In this document: positions 28,092-36,377 of the stretch, in pieces
Numbering within the stretch: position 1 is the stretch's first letter
How the letters are laid out: every line of letters starts with the position of its first letter
DNA from: Thiohalospira halophila DSM 15071
GTDB lineage: Bacteria; Pseudomonadota; Gammaproteobacteria; Thiohalospirales; Thiohalospiraceae
Length of the DNA stretch: 64,000 nucleotides
Direction: 5' to 3'
NCBI RefSeq assembly: GCF_900112605.1
Contig: NZ_FOMJ01000002.1
Coordinates: 124,001 to 188,000, forward strand
Position numbers and translations under genes: made by a program
The notes under the pieces: generated by a model
The model's input: the letters and a program-made list of their open reading frames with translations, nothing else
What the model was told of the DNA's origin: nothing
Database searches by the model: none

Positions 28092-28664
28092 ATGAGTGAG
28101 CAAGAACTGAGCCCGGCGACGGCGGGCGAGAGCGGGGCGGGGGCGCTGGCCCCCGTGGACTCCGCGGATTCAGGCGGGGAGGGGACCTCGGATGCCAACC
28201 AGTACCTGACCTTCCGCGTGGAGGGTCAGACCTACGGGGTCTCCATACTCCGGGTCAAGGAGATCATCGAGCACGGCTCCCTGACCCGCGTGCCGCTGAC
28301 CCCGGACTACATCCGGGGCGTGGTGAACCTGCGCGGCAAGGTGGTACCCATAGTCGACCTCGCCGTGCGCCTGGGCCGGCCATCGGAGCCGGCAGGCAAG
28401 CGGACCTGCAATATTATTGTTGAGATGGCCGAGAGTGCCGGGGGCACCATGGACCTGGGCTTCATGGTCAGTGCCATCGACGAGGTGGTGGGGCTGCCGG
28501 CGGAGGATATCGAGGCCTCCCCCAGCTTCGGGGCCGATGTGCCGGCGGATTTCATCGCCGGCATGGGGCGCCGGGAGAACGGCTTCATCACGCTGCTGGA
28601 CCTGGATGTGGTGCTCTCCGTCGACGAACTGTCCCGCTTTCGTGCCGCCCTGAATAGCGGTTGA
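28092..28664 (+). CDS. cheW: CheW adaptor (first copy)
   Basis: A 190-residue CheW-like SH3 protein with a ~35-residue acidic, low-complexity N-terminal extension. The core starts QYLTFRVEGQTYGVSILRVKEIIEH and contains VPLTPDYIRGVVNLRGKVVPIVDLAVRLG and GLPAEDIEASPSFGAD. It couples CheA to receptors in the baseplate. It is 28 bases after the receptor gene. Its closest relative in the window is the second CheW at 32403. Confidence 0.95.
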   Translation: MSEQELSPATAGESGAGALAPVDSADSGGEGTSDANQYLTFRVEGQTYGVSILRVKEIIEHGSLTRVPLTPDYIRGVVNLRGKVVPIVDLAVRLGRPSEPAGKRTCNIIVEMAESAGGTMDLGFMVSAIDEVVGLPAEDIEASPSFGADVPADFIAGMGRRENGFITLLDLDVVLSVDELSRFRAALNSG

Positions 28665-28678
28665 ACGGGGGGCATGTG

Positions 28679-29269
28679 ATGGAGACCAGTCTCGAGCTGG
28701 TCAGCGCCGCCCATGAGCGCCTGAAGGAGGTGATGCGGGCGGTCCGGCAGCTCTACATGCGCGCCGTCAACGCCATGCTTAACGCCCGCCGCGTGGGGGT
28801 GCAGGCAGCCGGCTACCAGGCCGTGACCCTGGAGCTGCGCCGCTTCAGTCAGCAGATCGACAGCTCGGCGGACGAACTCCAGGCCCGGATCCGGGAGCTG
28901 GTCTACTGCGGGGCCGAGCGCCGCCGCCAGTTCCGGCGTCTCCGGCGGCTGGAACAGGGGGCCGACAGGGCGGATTCGGGGGGCCGGGAGGCGGCCCGGA
29001 AAGGGATCGAGGGCCTGCAACAGCGGCTGCAGCAGCAGGACGACGACATTGAACGTCTGGTGCGGGAGGTGCAGGGCATTCGGGTCCGGATTGGTCGGCT
29101 CGCGGAGACTGGTCGTAATCTGGGTCTGATGCTGCGGACCGAGGCCGTGGTGAACGAGGCGCTGGCCGATGGCATCGGCGACGAGGTCAATGAACTCATG
29201 GATCGCGTGAATCGCGATGTGGACGCCATCGGCGGGCACATGGAACGTCTGAGCGAGGCCGGCGAATGA
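28679..29269 (+). CDS. Cytoplasmic coiled-coil protein with a degenerate receptor-tip motif
   Basis: A 196-residue, almost fully helical protein with no membrane segment. Around residues 30-60, AVNAMLNARRVGVQAAGYQAVTLELRRFS aligns with the MCP hairpin tip [31 protein letters not shown], keeping the Asn-Ala, the Gly and the E-L-R spacing. The remainder is two long heptad-rich helices (about 100-150 and 155-195). I know of no named family for it. It lies between cheW and the di-iron sensor gene and overlaps the latter by four bases. A role as a short CheW/CheA-binding partner of the neighbouring sensor is inferred. Confidence 0.6.
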   Translation: METSLELVSAAHERLKEVMRAVRQLYMRAVNAMLNARRVGVQAAGYQAVTLELRRFSQQIDSSADELQARIRELVYCGAERRRQFRRLRRLEQGADRADSGGREAARKGIEGLQQRLQQQDDDIERLVREVQGIRVRIGRLAETGRNLGLMLRTEAVVNEALADGIGDEVNELMDRVNRDVDAIGGHMERLSEAGE

Positions 29270-30006
29270 AACAGTCCGTAGTACTCTACGAGAACGGCGA
29301 CCACCGCTGGCTGGTCCTGGCCCGGGATCCGGAACGGCCGGACTACGTCATCGATACCAATGAATACGTGGTGGAATCCGGCGGCGACGCCCTGATGACC
29401 GACCCCGGCGGCATGGAGATCTTCCCCGCGGTCTTCTCCGCGGTGAGCGAGCGCGTGGACCCCAAGCGGATCGGGCGGCTCTTCGCCTCCCACCAGGACC
29501 CGGACATCATCTCCTCCCTGGGGCTGTGGATGGACTTCAATCCCGGGATCCGCTGCTACCTGAGCCGCCTCTGGGCCACCTTCGTGCCCCACTTCGGCGG
29601 CGATGACACCACCTTCCACCTGCTGGACGACGCCGGCGAGCCCATCCAGGTGGGCAGCCAGACTCTGGAGGCGATGCCGGCGCACTACCTCCACTCCTCG
29701 GGGAACTTCCACCTCCACGACCCCCGGGCGAAGCTCCTGTTCACCGGGGACGTGGGGGCGGCCATGCTGCCGCCGGAGGAGGACGAGGTCTTCGTCTCCG
29801 ATTTCGACCGCCACATCCGCCACGCGGAGGGCTTCCACCGCCGCTGGATGGGGTCGAACACCGCCAAGCGTGACTGGTGCGAGCGGGCGGCGAAGCTCGA
29901 CCTGGACCTGCTCTGCCCCCAGCACGGGGCCATCTATCAGGGAGACGACGTCATGCGCTTCATCAACTGGTTCGATGAGCTGGAAGTGGGGCGGACCTGG
30001 CAATGA
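29266..30006 (+). CDS. Oxygen-binding di-iron protein (ODP) homologue, metallo-beta-lactamase fold
   Basis: A 246-residue soluble protein with the flavodiiron-type metallo-beta-lactamase fold and no flavodoxin domain. Candidate ligands are His76, Asp78 and Asp80 (FASHQDPDI), His140 and His143 (MPAHYLHS), Asp162 (LFTGDVGA) and a C-terminal His in LLCPQHGAIYQGDD. ODP of Treponema denticola, encoded beside a receptor, binds O2 at a di-iron site and modulates CheA. Position inside this che operon between the coiled-coil protein and cheR argues for the same job. It overlaps both neighbours by four bases. Confidence 0.85.
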   Translation: MKQSVVLYENGDHRWLVLARDPERPDYVIDTNEYVVESGGDALMTDPGGMEIFPAVFSAVSERVDPKRIGRLFASHQDPDIISSLGLWMDFNPGIRCYLSRLWATFVPHFGGDDTTFHLLDDAGEPIQVGSQTLEAMPAHYLHSSGNFHLHDPRAKLLFTGDVGAAMLPPEEDEVFVSDFDRHIRHAEGFHRRWMGSNTAKRDWCERAAKLDLDLLCPQHGAIYQGDDVMRFINWFDELEVGRTWQ

Positions 30007-30842
30007 CCACCAACAGCCCGGCGGCCAGGCTGGAGATCAGCGATCGGGAGTTCAGCCAGCTCAGTGCCATCATGCAGGAGCAGGCCGGAATCCATCTCCC
30101 GCCGGGGAAGAAGGCCCTGGTGGTGGGGCGGCTGAGCAAGCGCCTGCGCCACCACGGGCTCAAGAGCTTCACCGAGTACCACCGCTTCGTCACCCGGGAG
30201 GATGCGGACGGCTCGGAGCTCCAGACCATGGTGGACCTGCTGACCACCAACGAGACCTATTTCTTCCGGGAGGCGGACCACTTCGACACCCTGCGCAACC
30301 GGATCCTGCCGGAGCTGGATCAGTCCCGGGAGCTGAAGTTCTGGAGCGCCGCCTGCTCCTCCGGCGAGGAGGTCTACACCCTCGCCATGGTGCTGGCCGA
30401 CGCCCTGGGGGAGAAGGCGGCCTGGTCCATCTTCGGCAGCGACATCAGTACCGAGGTAGTGGCCCGGGCCCGGCGCGCGGTCTACCCCATGGGGGCGGCC
30501 GAGAAGATCCCGCGGGAGTACCTGCGCCGGTTCTGCCTGGAGGGGACCGGCAGCCAGGAGGGGCGCTTCCTGGTGGACCGGAGCCTGCGGGAGCGGGCGC
30601 GCTTCGATACCGTAAACCTGAACGCCGCCGACTGGCGCGCGCCGGGGGGGCGGTTCGACGTGATCTTCCTGCGCAACATCATGATCTACTTCAACGCCGC
30701 CACCAAGCAGCAGCTGGCGGACCGGCTGGCGGGGGCGTTGAATCCGGGGGGCTGGCTCATCGTCGGCCATTCGGAGACCCTCAACGGCGTCAGCGACCGT
30801 TTCGAGTGCATCAAGCCCTCGGTCTACCGGAGGAAGGCATGA
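30003..30842 (+). CDS. cheR: Chemoreceptor glutamate methyltransferase
   Basis: A 279-residue SAM-dependent methyltransferase. The N-terminal helical domain (FSQLSAIMQEQAGIHLPPGKKALVVGRLSKRLR) and LLTTNETYFFREADHFDTL are family hallmarks. The SAM pocket is ELKFWSAACSSGEEVYTLAMVL, and VIFLRNIMIYFNAATKQQL closes the core. It methylates receptor glutamates for adaptation. ATGA overlaps on both sides link it to the ODP and cheD genes. Confidence 0.96.
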   Translation: MTTNSPAARLEISDREFSQLSAIMQEQAGIHLPPGKKALVVGRLSKRLRHHGLKSFTEYHRFVTREDADGSELQTMVDLLTTNETYFFREADHFDTLRNRILPELDQSRELKFWSAACSSGEEVYTLAMVLADALGEKAAWSIFGSDISTEVVARARRAVYPMGAAEKIPREYLRRFCLEGTGSQEGRFLVDRSLRERARFDTVNLNAADWRAPGGRFDVIFLRNIMIYFNAATKQQLADRLAGALNPGGWLIVGHSETLNGVSDRFECIKPSVYRRKA

Positions 30843-31330
30843 ATCGGTCGGACTGCATCTACCTGCGCCCCGGGGAACTCCACTTCGGCTCGGCGCCGGG
30901 CCGGATCCGGACCCTGCTGGGTTCCTGCGTGGCGGCCACGCTCTGGCATCCCCGGCGCCGGATGGGCGGGATGTGCCACGTGGTCCTCCCGGAGCATCCG
31001 GAGGGCACCTGCGACGACCGCTATGCCGACTGCGTCATGCGCAGCTTCATGGAGGCCCTGGCCCGCGGCGCGGGGCAACCGAAGGAGTACCAGGTCGGGG
31101 TCTTCGGCGGTGGCCACATGTTCCCCGGCATCGCCGAGGGCAAGGGGCCGGCCATCGGCGACCGCAACGCCGAGTGCATGCAGGAGCTCCTGCGCAGGAA
31201 CGGCTTTCGTATCGCTCGCCTGGAGGTGGGGGATTACCTCTACCGCCACGTGGAGCTGGATCTGGCGACCGGGGAGCTGGAGGTGACGGCCACCTCGGTG
31301 AATGCGACGAACAACGCAGGGGGGCAGTGA
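30839..31330 (+). CDS. cheD: Chemoreceptor glutamine deamidase CheD
   Basis: A 163-residue CheD. The catalytic Cys is in TLLGSCVAATLWHPRRRMGGMCHVVLP and the paired His in CHVV; VGVFGGGHMFPG and LRRNGFRIARLEVGDYLYRHVELD complete the fold. It deamidates receptor Gln to Glu and often works with CheC or CheY-P; no cheC is present. ATG at 30839 lies in GGAGGAAGGCATGA, overlapping cheR. Confidence 0.95.
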   Translation: MNRSDCIYLRPGELHFGSAPGRIRTLLGSCVAATLWHPRRRMGGMCHVVLPEHPEGTCDDRYADCVMRSFMEALARGAGQPKEYQVGVFGGGHMFPGIAEGKGPAIGDRNAECMQELLRRNGFRIARLEVGDYLYRHVELDLATGELEVTATSVNATNNAGGQ

Positions 31331-32406
31331 TGGCGGGCAAGCCCAGGGTTCTCGTGGTGGACGACTCGGCGGTGATCCGGCAGGTGCTCTCCAAGATCAT
31401 CGAGGCCGACCCGGACCTGGAACTCCTGGGCGTTGCCGGGGATCCCATCCTGGCCCGGCGCCGCATGGAGAAGACCTGGCCGGACGTCATCGTGCTGGAC
31501 GTGGAAATGCCCCGGATGGACGGCCTGACCTTCCTGCGGGAGATCATGGCCGAGCATCCGACGCCGGTGGTGATGTGCTCCACCCTGACCCAGCATGGTG
31601 CCGATACCACCATGCAGGCCCTCGCCGCCGGTGCGGTGGAGGCCATCGGCAAGCCGAAGGTCGATCCGCGCGGCGGGCTGCAGGAGGCCTCCGCCCCCTT
31701 CCTGGCGGCGGTGAAGGCGGCGGCCGGGGCCCAGGTGAAGCGGCAGGCCGGGCCGGCGGCGGCCCGCTCGGCGGTGCCCTCGACCCCGGCTCCTGCCACC
31801 CGGCAGCAGGCCGGCACCGGCCGGATCCTCGCCCTGGGCGCCTCCACTGGCGGCACCAATGCCCTGGAGACCGTCCTCTCGGCCCTGCCGGCCACCGCGC
31901 CGGGGCTGGTCATCGTCCAGCACATGCCGGCGGGCTTCACTACCGCCTTTGCCGCGCGGCTGGACCGGGCCTCGGCCCTGGAGGTCCGGGAGGCAGCGGA
32001 CGGCGACCAGGTGCGTCCCGGTCGCGCGCTCATCGCCCCCGGCGATCGCCACATGCGAATCAAGCGGCGGGGGCCCGGCTATCAGGTCACGGTGGGGGAT
32101 GGTCCCCTGGTCAGCCGTCACCGGCCGTCGGTGGATGTCCTCTTCCAGTCCGTGGCCAAGGAGGCGCGTGACCAGGCCATGGGCGTCATCATGACCGGCA
32201 TGGGGGACGACGGGGTCAACGGCCTGGACGAGATGCGCCGGGCGGGCGCCCCCACCCTGGCCCAGGACGAGGCCACCTGCGTCGTCTACGGCATGCCGCG
32301 GGAGGCGGTGAACCGGGGGGCGGCGGTGGAGACCGTGCCCCTGACCGGGATCCCGGAACGGCTTCTCGCCTTTGCCATGGCCAATGGATCCCGGACCACA
32401 ACATGA
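31330..32406 (+). CDS. cheB: Protein-glutamate methylesterase CheB
   Basis: A 358-residue two-domain enzyme. The receiver (1-120) has the DD pair (VLVVDDSAVIRQ) and phospho-Asp in VIVLDVEMPRMDG. A Pro/Ala linker (about 135-160) is followed by the esterase domain with catalytic Ser in LGASTGGTNAL, His in VIVQHMPAGFT and Asp in VIMTGMGDDGVNG. It demethylates receptors opposite to CheR. It overlaps cheD by one base and the second cheW by four. Confidence 0.96.
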   Translation: MAGKPRVLVVDDSAVIRQVLSKIIEADPDLELLGVAGDPILARRRMEKTWPDVIVLDVEMPRMDGLTFLREIMAEHPTPVVMCSTLTQHGADTTMQALAAGAVEAIGKPKVDPRGGLQEASAPFLAAVKAAAGAQVKRQAGPAAARSAVPSTPAPATRQQAGTGRILALGASTGGTNALETVLSALPATAPGLVIVQHMPAGFTTAFAARLDRASALEVREAADGDQVRPGRALIAPGDRHMRIKRRGPGYQVTVGDGPLVSRHRPSVDVLFQSVAKEARDQAMGVIMTGMGDDGVNGLDEMRRAGAPTLAQDEATCVVYGMPREAVNRGAAVETVPLTGIPERLLAFAMANGSRTTT

Positions 32407-33011
32407 ACCCGGCACCCGAATCAGTACAACCAATCAGTGAGGCGGCCATGAACGAGCTTGCAGCGTCGGTCCCCGGCACAGAGGCGACGGGCAACCAGGA
32501 GGCGAAGTACCTCGCCGTGAAACTCGGTGATGATGCCTACGGCATCACCATCATGCGGGTGAAGGAGATCATCGAGTACAGCCACGTGACCCCGGTGCCC
32601 CTGATGCCCGAATCCATCCGCGGGGCCATCAATCTCCGGGGCCACATGGTTCCCATCGTGGACCTGGCCCGGCGGCTGGGGGTGGGAGAGACGGCCATCA
32701 CCCGCTGGACCTGCGTGGTCATCGTCGAGGTGCGGGTGGGCGAGCAGTGCCTGGACGTGGGCCTGACCGCGGATGCGGTCAGCCGGGTCTGGGATGTCTC
32801 CCCGTTGGATATCGAGGCCGCCCCGAACTTCGGCGGCCAGATCCGGACCGACTTCATCGAGGGCATGGCCAAGGTCGGCGAGGACGGCTTCGTCATCCTC
32901 CTGGATATCGACCGCATGCTCTCCATGGAGGACGTGGAGCAGCTCGGCCGGATGGCGGGCCAGGTGGATTCAGCCTCCATCCCGCCGGCCAGTGAGGAAG
33001 AGTCCGGCTGA
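32403..33011 (+). CDS. cheW: CheW adaptor (second copy)
   Basis: A 202-residue CheW protein, last gene of the cluster. The core (KYLAVKLGDDAYGITIMRVKEIIEYSHVTPVPLMPESIRGAINLRG, SPLDIEAAPNFGGQIRTDFI) is close to the first copy, so the pair probably arose by duplication. ATG 32403 overlaps cheB by four bases; an ATG 15 codons in with GAGG before it is an alternative. It converges with parA, with 7 bases between stops. Confidence 0.93.
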   Translation: MNPAPESVQPISEAAMNELAASVPGTEATGNQEAKYLAVKLGDDAYGITIMRVKEIIEYSHVTPVPLMPESIRGAINLRGHMVPIVDLARRLGVGETAITRWTCVVIVEVRVGEQCLDVGLTADAVSRVWDVSPLDIEAAPNFGGQIRTDFIEGMAKVGEDGFVILLDIDRMLSMEDVEQLGRMAGQVDSASIPPASEEESG

Positions 33012-33018
33012 AGGCGGC

Positions 33019-33693
33019 TCAGCCCCGCGTGGTCGCCGGCTCCGCTGCGAGGAAGTCGAGGATCGGTGCCCACTGCTCCACATCCGCCGCCGCGGCCCCC
33101 GGGGCCAGGTCGTGAATCCCCAGCCCCTGGTCGGCGGCGGTGAGGTAGTTGCGTGACTCCCGCAGGGTGGTCAGGAAGGGCATGCCCAGGGCCCCCAGGA
33201 AGCGCTCCAGGTCGCGGTAGCTGAGCATCCGGGTCCGCGCCCGGTTGGCGACTACTGCGATGCGGGTGCGCTGGCGGGAGACGCGGTCGTTGATGAGCAG
33301 CTCGTGGATGAAGTGGGCCGCCGCGCGAATATCCATGGGCGAGGGCAGGACCGGGACGAGGATGGTATCGGCCCGGGCCAGCTCACCGCGCAGCGCCGCA
33401 TTCCGATGGCCGCCCGGGGTATCCAGGATCAGGGTGTCGGTCTCCGGTGGCCGTTGCGGCGCCCGTTCGGAGACCGCCATCCCCCGGATGGCGGGGAAGC
33501 TGCGCGGCCTTGCCCGCAGCCACTCCAGGCTGGAGCGCTGGGCATCCATGTCCGCCAGGGTAACCCGCTGGCCCTGCCGGGCCAGCGCCGCGGCAAGGTT
33601 GGTTGCCACTGTGCTCTTGCCCGCACCGCCCTTGGCATTGGCCACGGCTATCCGCAGCAGCGGGGGGGCTGAATGTTCGTCTTGTGAAGCCAT
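33019..33693 (-). CDS. Orphan ParA/MinD-like ATPase
   Basis: A 224-residue P-loop ATPase. The deviant Walker A is VANAKGGAGKSTVATNLAAAL, switch I is LADMDAQRSSLEWLRAR, and Walker B is DTLILDTPGG. It lacks the N-terminal DNA-binding domain of plasmid ParA and has no ParB partner nearby. Orphan ParA-like ATPases next to che genes (ParC of Vibrio, PpfA of Rhodobacter) place chemoreceptor arrays. The adjacency here is convergent, so this role is plausible but not proven. ATG 33693 is chosen. It is divergent from the GAF-protein gene across an AT-rich 96-base gap. Confidence 0.88.
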   Translation of the reverse strand: MASQDEHSAPPLLRIAVANAKGGAGKSTVATNLAAALARQGQRVTLADMDAQRSSLEWLRARPRSFPAIRGMAVSERAPQRPPETDTLILDTPGGHRNAALRGELARADTILVPVLPSPMDIRAAAHFIHELLINDRVSRQRTRIAVVANRARTRMLSYRDLERFLGALGMPFLTTLRESRNYLTAADQGLGIHDLAPGAAAADVEQWAPILDFLAAEPATTRG

Positions 33694-33789
33694 GACCCGG
33701 ATCCTATCAGGAATGCGCTGGGGGCGGCCGAATGGATTAGTGCACAATAATTACATGTTTACCAAGAGAGTCGGGTGGACGAGGAGCGA
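33694..33789. promoter_or_regulatory. Shared AT-rich divergent promoter region
   Basis: Between the divergent parA-like and GAF/PAS genes, positions 33731-33762 (ggattagtgcacaataatta onward) are strongly AT-rich against a GC-rich background and contain aataat/taatta hexamers usable as -10 elements. No clear -35 or operator palindrome stands out. Confidence 0.35.
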
Positions 33790-35226
33790 ATGAGTCACGA
33801 TCAGAGCCTGATGCGGCTGGCCGCGCTGGCCGCCGGCAATGCCGAAAACGAAGAGCCCCTCCTGGACGCCATGCTGGCGGAGATTGCAAGGGCGATCGGG
33901 GTCTCGCGGGCGGGGATCTGGCTCTTGGATCCCCGGGCGGAATGGTTGGTACTTCGGGCCCTCCATGTGGTTGGAGACGAGAGTACCGATGTCGTCGACC
34001 TCCGGGGCGTCCAGTGTCCGGAGTACTTTCGCCACATCGCTTCGGGGGAGACGCTGGAGCTATCCCGGCTGGAGGGTCTGGAGAGTGGTATAGGGACACG
34101 GCTGGAGGTCGCTAGGAGTGCAGGCATGGACGCCCTGCTGGATGTACCGCTCTTCATGGGAGGGCAGTGGATCGGTGTCCTGTTCTGTGAGTATCGGGGT
34201 GGGTCCCGGCACTGGAGCGCTGCAGAGCGCACCTTCCTGGGAAGTGCGGATGATCTTGTGGCGCTGGTGCTGGAGGCGGAGCGTTATCGAAGCGGCGAAC
34301 AGCAGCAGGAGCGCCAGCATGCCCGGCTCCGGGCGTTGAGCGACGCCCTGCGCAGTGGAGTTACCATAGAGAACGAGGTTGGCCGGGTCGTCCATGCCAA
34401 CCCGGTGGCGCAGGCCTTCATGGAGTCGGCCGGAATCGAGGAGCCTGTGGGGATGTTGTGCGAGGAGATCGTGAAGCATCTCGCACCTCTTGTTGCCGAA
34501 GAGGAGGGCTGGAGCGCGCGGATCATGGGGATCATCCACACCGGGGAGCCTGTGCATGGGATGCCGCTCCACCTCCGGGATGGTCGGGAATTCGAGGTCG
34601 ACCACGTTCCGGTAAACGATGACGCCGGACAGCCCCTCGGGCACATCTGGCAGTATCACGAAGTTACGCCCTATCGGCGGGCGGAGGGCTCCCTGCGCCG
34701 CCAGCGGAATCTCTACCATGCCCTTAGCGAGATGCACCGCGGTATCCTCCACAGCAAGGGGATCGAGTTCCCTCTAGAGCTGGCCTGTCGGGTAGCCGTG
34801 GAATACGCCGGCCTGACGCTGGCCTGGATAGGTGAGGTGGACCCGGAGACCCTGTGGGTGAAGGTCGTCACGGCGTACGGGAAGGCCAGCGATTATGCGA
34901 GGAGCATCCGTATCTCCGCCGATCCTGCGAAACCGGAGGGACGGGGCCCGGGTGGGCGCGCGCTGAACTCGTGGGAGACGGTGGTCATTGGCGATATCGG
35001 GGAGGATCGCCGCCTCGCACCGTGGCACCCGTATACGGAGCGCTACGAGCTGCGAAGCGTCGCCTCCATTCCCATGCCCACGCCCCCCAGCCGGGGACCC
35101 ATGGTCTTCAATGTCTATGCCGCCGAACCGGGCTATTTCGACAGTGCCACCATTGCGCTGGTCGAGGGTCTGGCCGGTAGCGTGGTCGAGGCGTTCGCCG
35201 GGCGCCAGGTTAATGCCCCGGACTGA
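33790..35226 (+). CDS. GAF-PAS-GAF sensory protein without output domain
   Basis: A 478-residue cytoplasmic protein. GAF1 spans about 10-165 (LAEIARAIGVSRAGIWLLDP, LLDVPLFMGGQWIGVLFCEYRG, HWSAAERTFLGSADD). A PAS-like domain spans about 180-300 (LRSGVTIENEVGRVVHANPVAQAF). A second GAF-like domain is at about 315-470 (CRVAVEYAGLTLAWIGEVDPETLWVKVV, FDSATIALVEGLAGSVV). No GGDEF, kinase or methyl-accepting domain follows before the stop. ATG 33790 has GAGGAG 4 bases upstream. Possibly it modulates a partner in trans. Confidence 0.8.
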   Translation: MSHDQSLMRLAALAAGNAENEEPLLDAMLAEIARAIGVSRAGIWLLDPRAEWLVLRALHVVGDESTDVVDLRGVQCPEYFRHIASGETLELSRLEGLESGIGTRLEVARSAGMDALLDVPLFMGGQWIGVLFCEYRGGSRHWSAAERTFLGSADDLVALVLEAERYRSGEQQQERQHARLRALSDALRSGVTIENEVGRVVHANPVAQAFMESAGIEEPVGMLCEEIVKHLAPLVAEEEGWSARIMGIIHTGEPVHGMPLHLRDGREFEVDHVPVNDDAGQPLGHIWQYHEVTPYRRAEGSLRRQRNLYHALSEMHRGILHSKGIEFPLELACRVAVEYAGLTLAWIGEVDPETLWVKVVTAYGKASDYARSIRISADPAKPEGRGPGGRALNSWETVVIGDIGEDRRLAPWHPYTERYELRSVASIPMPTPPSRGPMVFNVYAAEPGYFDSATIALVEGLAGSVVEAFAGRQVNAPD

Positions 35227-35232
35227 GTATCA

Positions 35233-35871
35233 CTACCCCTCCCAGTACTCGGTGTGGACCAGCTCCTCCAGCGGGCGGCGTCGGTCCCAGCCCTCCTGCT
35301 CCAGCATGGGCCGGTCGTAGAAGGCCTCCACGTGGCCCAGGCAGAGCAGGGCCACGGGCCGGCCGCCCTCGGGGATGGCCAGTTCCCGGCGCAGCGCCTC
35401 GGGGTCGAAGAGGGAGACCCAGCCCATGCCGAGCCCCTCGGCCCGGGCGGCCAGCCAGAGGTTCTGGATGGCGCAGGCCACCGAGGCCAGGTCCATCTCC
35501 GGTAGCGTCCGCCGACCGAAGATGTGCCCCTCCCGGTCCGGCATCAGCGCGGCGGCCAGAAGCTCGCCGGATTCCCGCACCCCCTCCACCTTGAGCCGCA
35601 GGAACTCGTCCCGGCGCTCGTCCAGGGCGTCTGCGGTGCGCTGGCGCTCCGCCTCCACCAGGGCGTGGATGGCCTCCCGCCGGTCCGGGTCGGTGATCCG
35701 GATGAACCGCCAGGGCTGCATGTAGCCCACGCTCGGGGCCCGATGGGCCGCCTCCAGCAGCCGCTGCAGGGTCTCCGGATCCACCGGGTCGGGCCGGAAG
35801 TGGCGCATGTCCCGCCGCTCCTCGATGGCGCGGTAGACGGCGGCGCGTTCGTCGTCGCTGAAATCGGTCAT
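35233..35871 (-). CDS. bluB: 5,6-dimethylbenzimidazole synthase
   Basis: A 212-residue flavin-destructase of the nitroreductase fold. ERRDMRHFRPDPVDPETLQRLLEAAHRAPSVGYMQPWRFIRI and GMGWVSLFDPEALRRELAIPEGGRPVALLCLGHVEAFYDRP distinguish BluB from ordinary nitroreductases; it lacks an obvious NAD(P)H site. BluB makes DMB, the lower ligand of cobalamin, from FMNH2 and O2. The gene overlaps the thioredoxin-like gene by four bases and belongs to the riboswitch-controlled operon starting at 38527. The requirement for O2 fits the CobG-type pathway next door. Confidence 0.93.
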   Translation of the reverse strand: MTDFSDDERAAVYRAIEERRDMRHFRPDPVDPETLQRLLEAAHRAPSVGYMQPWRFIRITDPDRREAIHALVEAERQRTADALDERRDEFLRLKVEGVRESGELLAAALMPDREGHIFGRRTLPEMDLASVACAIQNLWLAARAEGLGMGWVSLFDPEALRRELAIPEGGRPVALLCLGHVEAFYDRPMLEQEGWDRRRPLEELVHTEYWEG

Positions 35872-36377
35872 GGGGCTGGGTGGTCTCCTTGCTGGCCCGG
35901 GGTGAGAGGAGGGCAGTGGATCCCCTGGGCGGCGAGCCAGGGCAGGAGGTCCGGGAGGCGGACATAGCCGCGCAGGCGATGGGTGACCCGGCCCTCCGCG
36001 TCGACGAAGAGGGTCCACGGGGTAGCGGGGACCCCGCCCACGGCAGCGACCAGGCCCTCGCTACCACCCACCGCCGGGAGTTCCACCTCGGCGGCCCGGA
36101 GGACGCGCCGGTAGCCGGGGCGGTCGCCGTGGATCCCCACGCCCACCGCCCGGATCGCCTCCGGGCAGGCGGCGGTGAGCCGGTCCACCGCCCGGAGCTG
36201 ACGTACGCACCACGGGCAGCGGGGCTCGAAGAGGACCACCAGGGCGGGGCCGCGGGCCAGCGAGCGGAGGTCCCGCCGCTCGCCGTCCCGAAGGTCGGGC
36301 AGGGCCAGCGCCGGTAGCTCCGCCGCGGGGACGGGGGTCGCCGCCAGCAGGAGCAGGACGGCGAGGAGGCGTCGCAT
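35868..36377 (-). CDS. Periplasmic TlpA/thioredoxin-like protein with CPWC motif
   Basis: A 169-residue exported protein. The signal peptide MRRLLAVLLLLAATPVPAAE is followed by a thioredoxin fold, with the redox pair Cys54-Pro-Trp-Cys57 (VVLFEPRCPWCVRQL) and the cis-Pro region GVPATPWTLFVDAEGRVTHRL. It overlaps the TonB receptor stop by one base (TGATG) and the bluB start by four, so it is translated with both. The upstream receptor carries its own Cys81-x-x-Cys84 in the plug, making that receptor an attractive redox partner; this is inference. Confidence 0.85.
   Translation of the reverse strand: MRRLLAVLLLLAATPVPAAELPALALPDLRDGERRDLRSLARGPALVVLFEPRCPWCVRQLRAVDRLTAACPEAIRAVGVGIHGDRPGYRRVLRAAEVELPAVGGSEGLVAAVGGVPATPWTLFVDAEGRVTHRLRGYVRLPDLLPWLAAQGIHCPPLTPGQQGDHPAP

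Noticed and set aside
35233-35871. Calling this gene a general nitroreductase
   Set aside because: The GWVSLFDP and LCLGHVEAFYDRP blocks and the B12-regulated operon fit BluB better than NfsA/NfsB-type enzymes.
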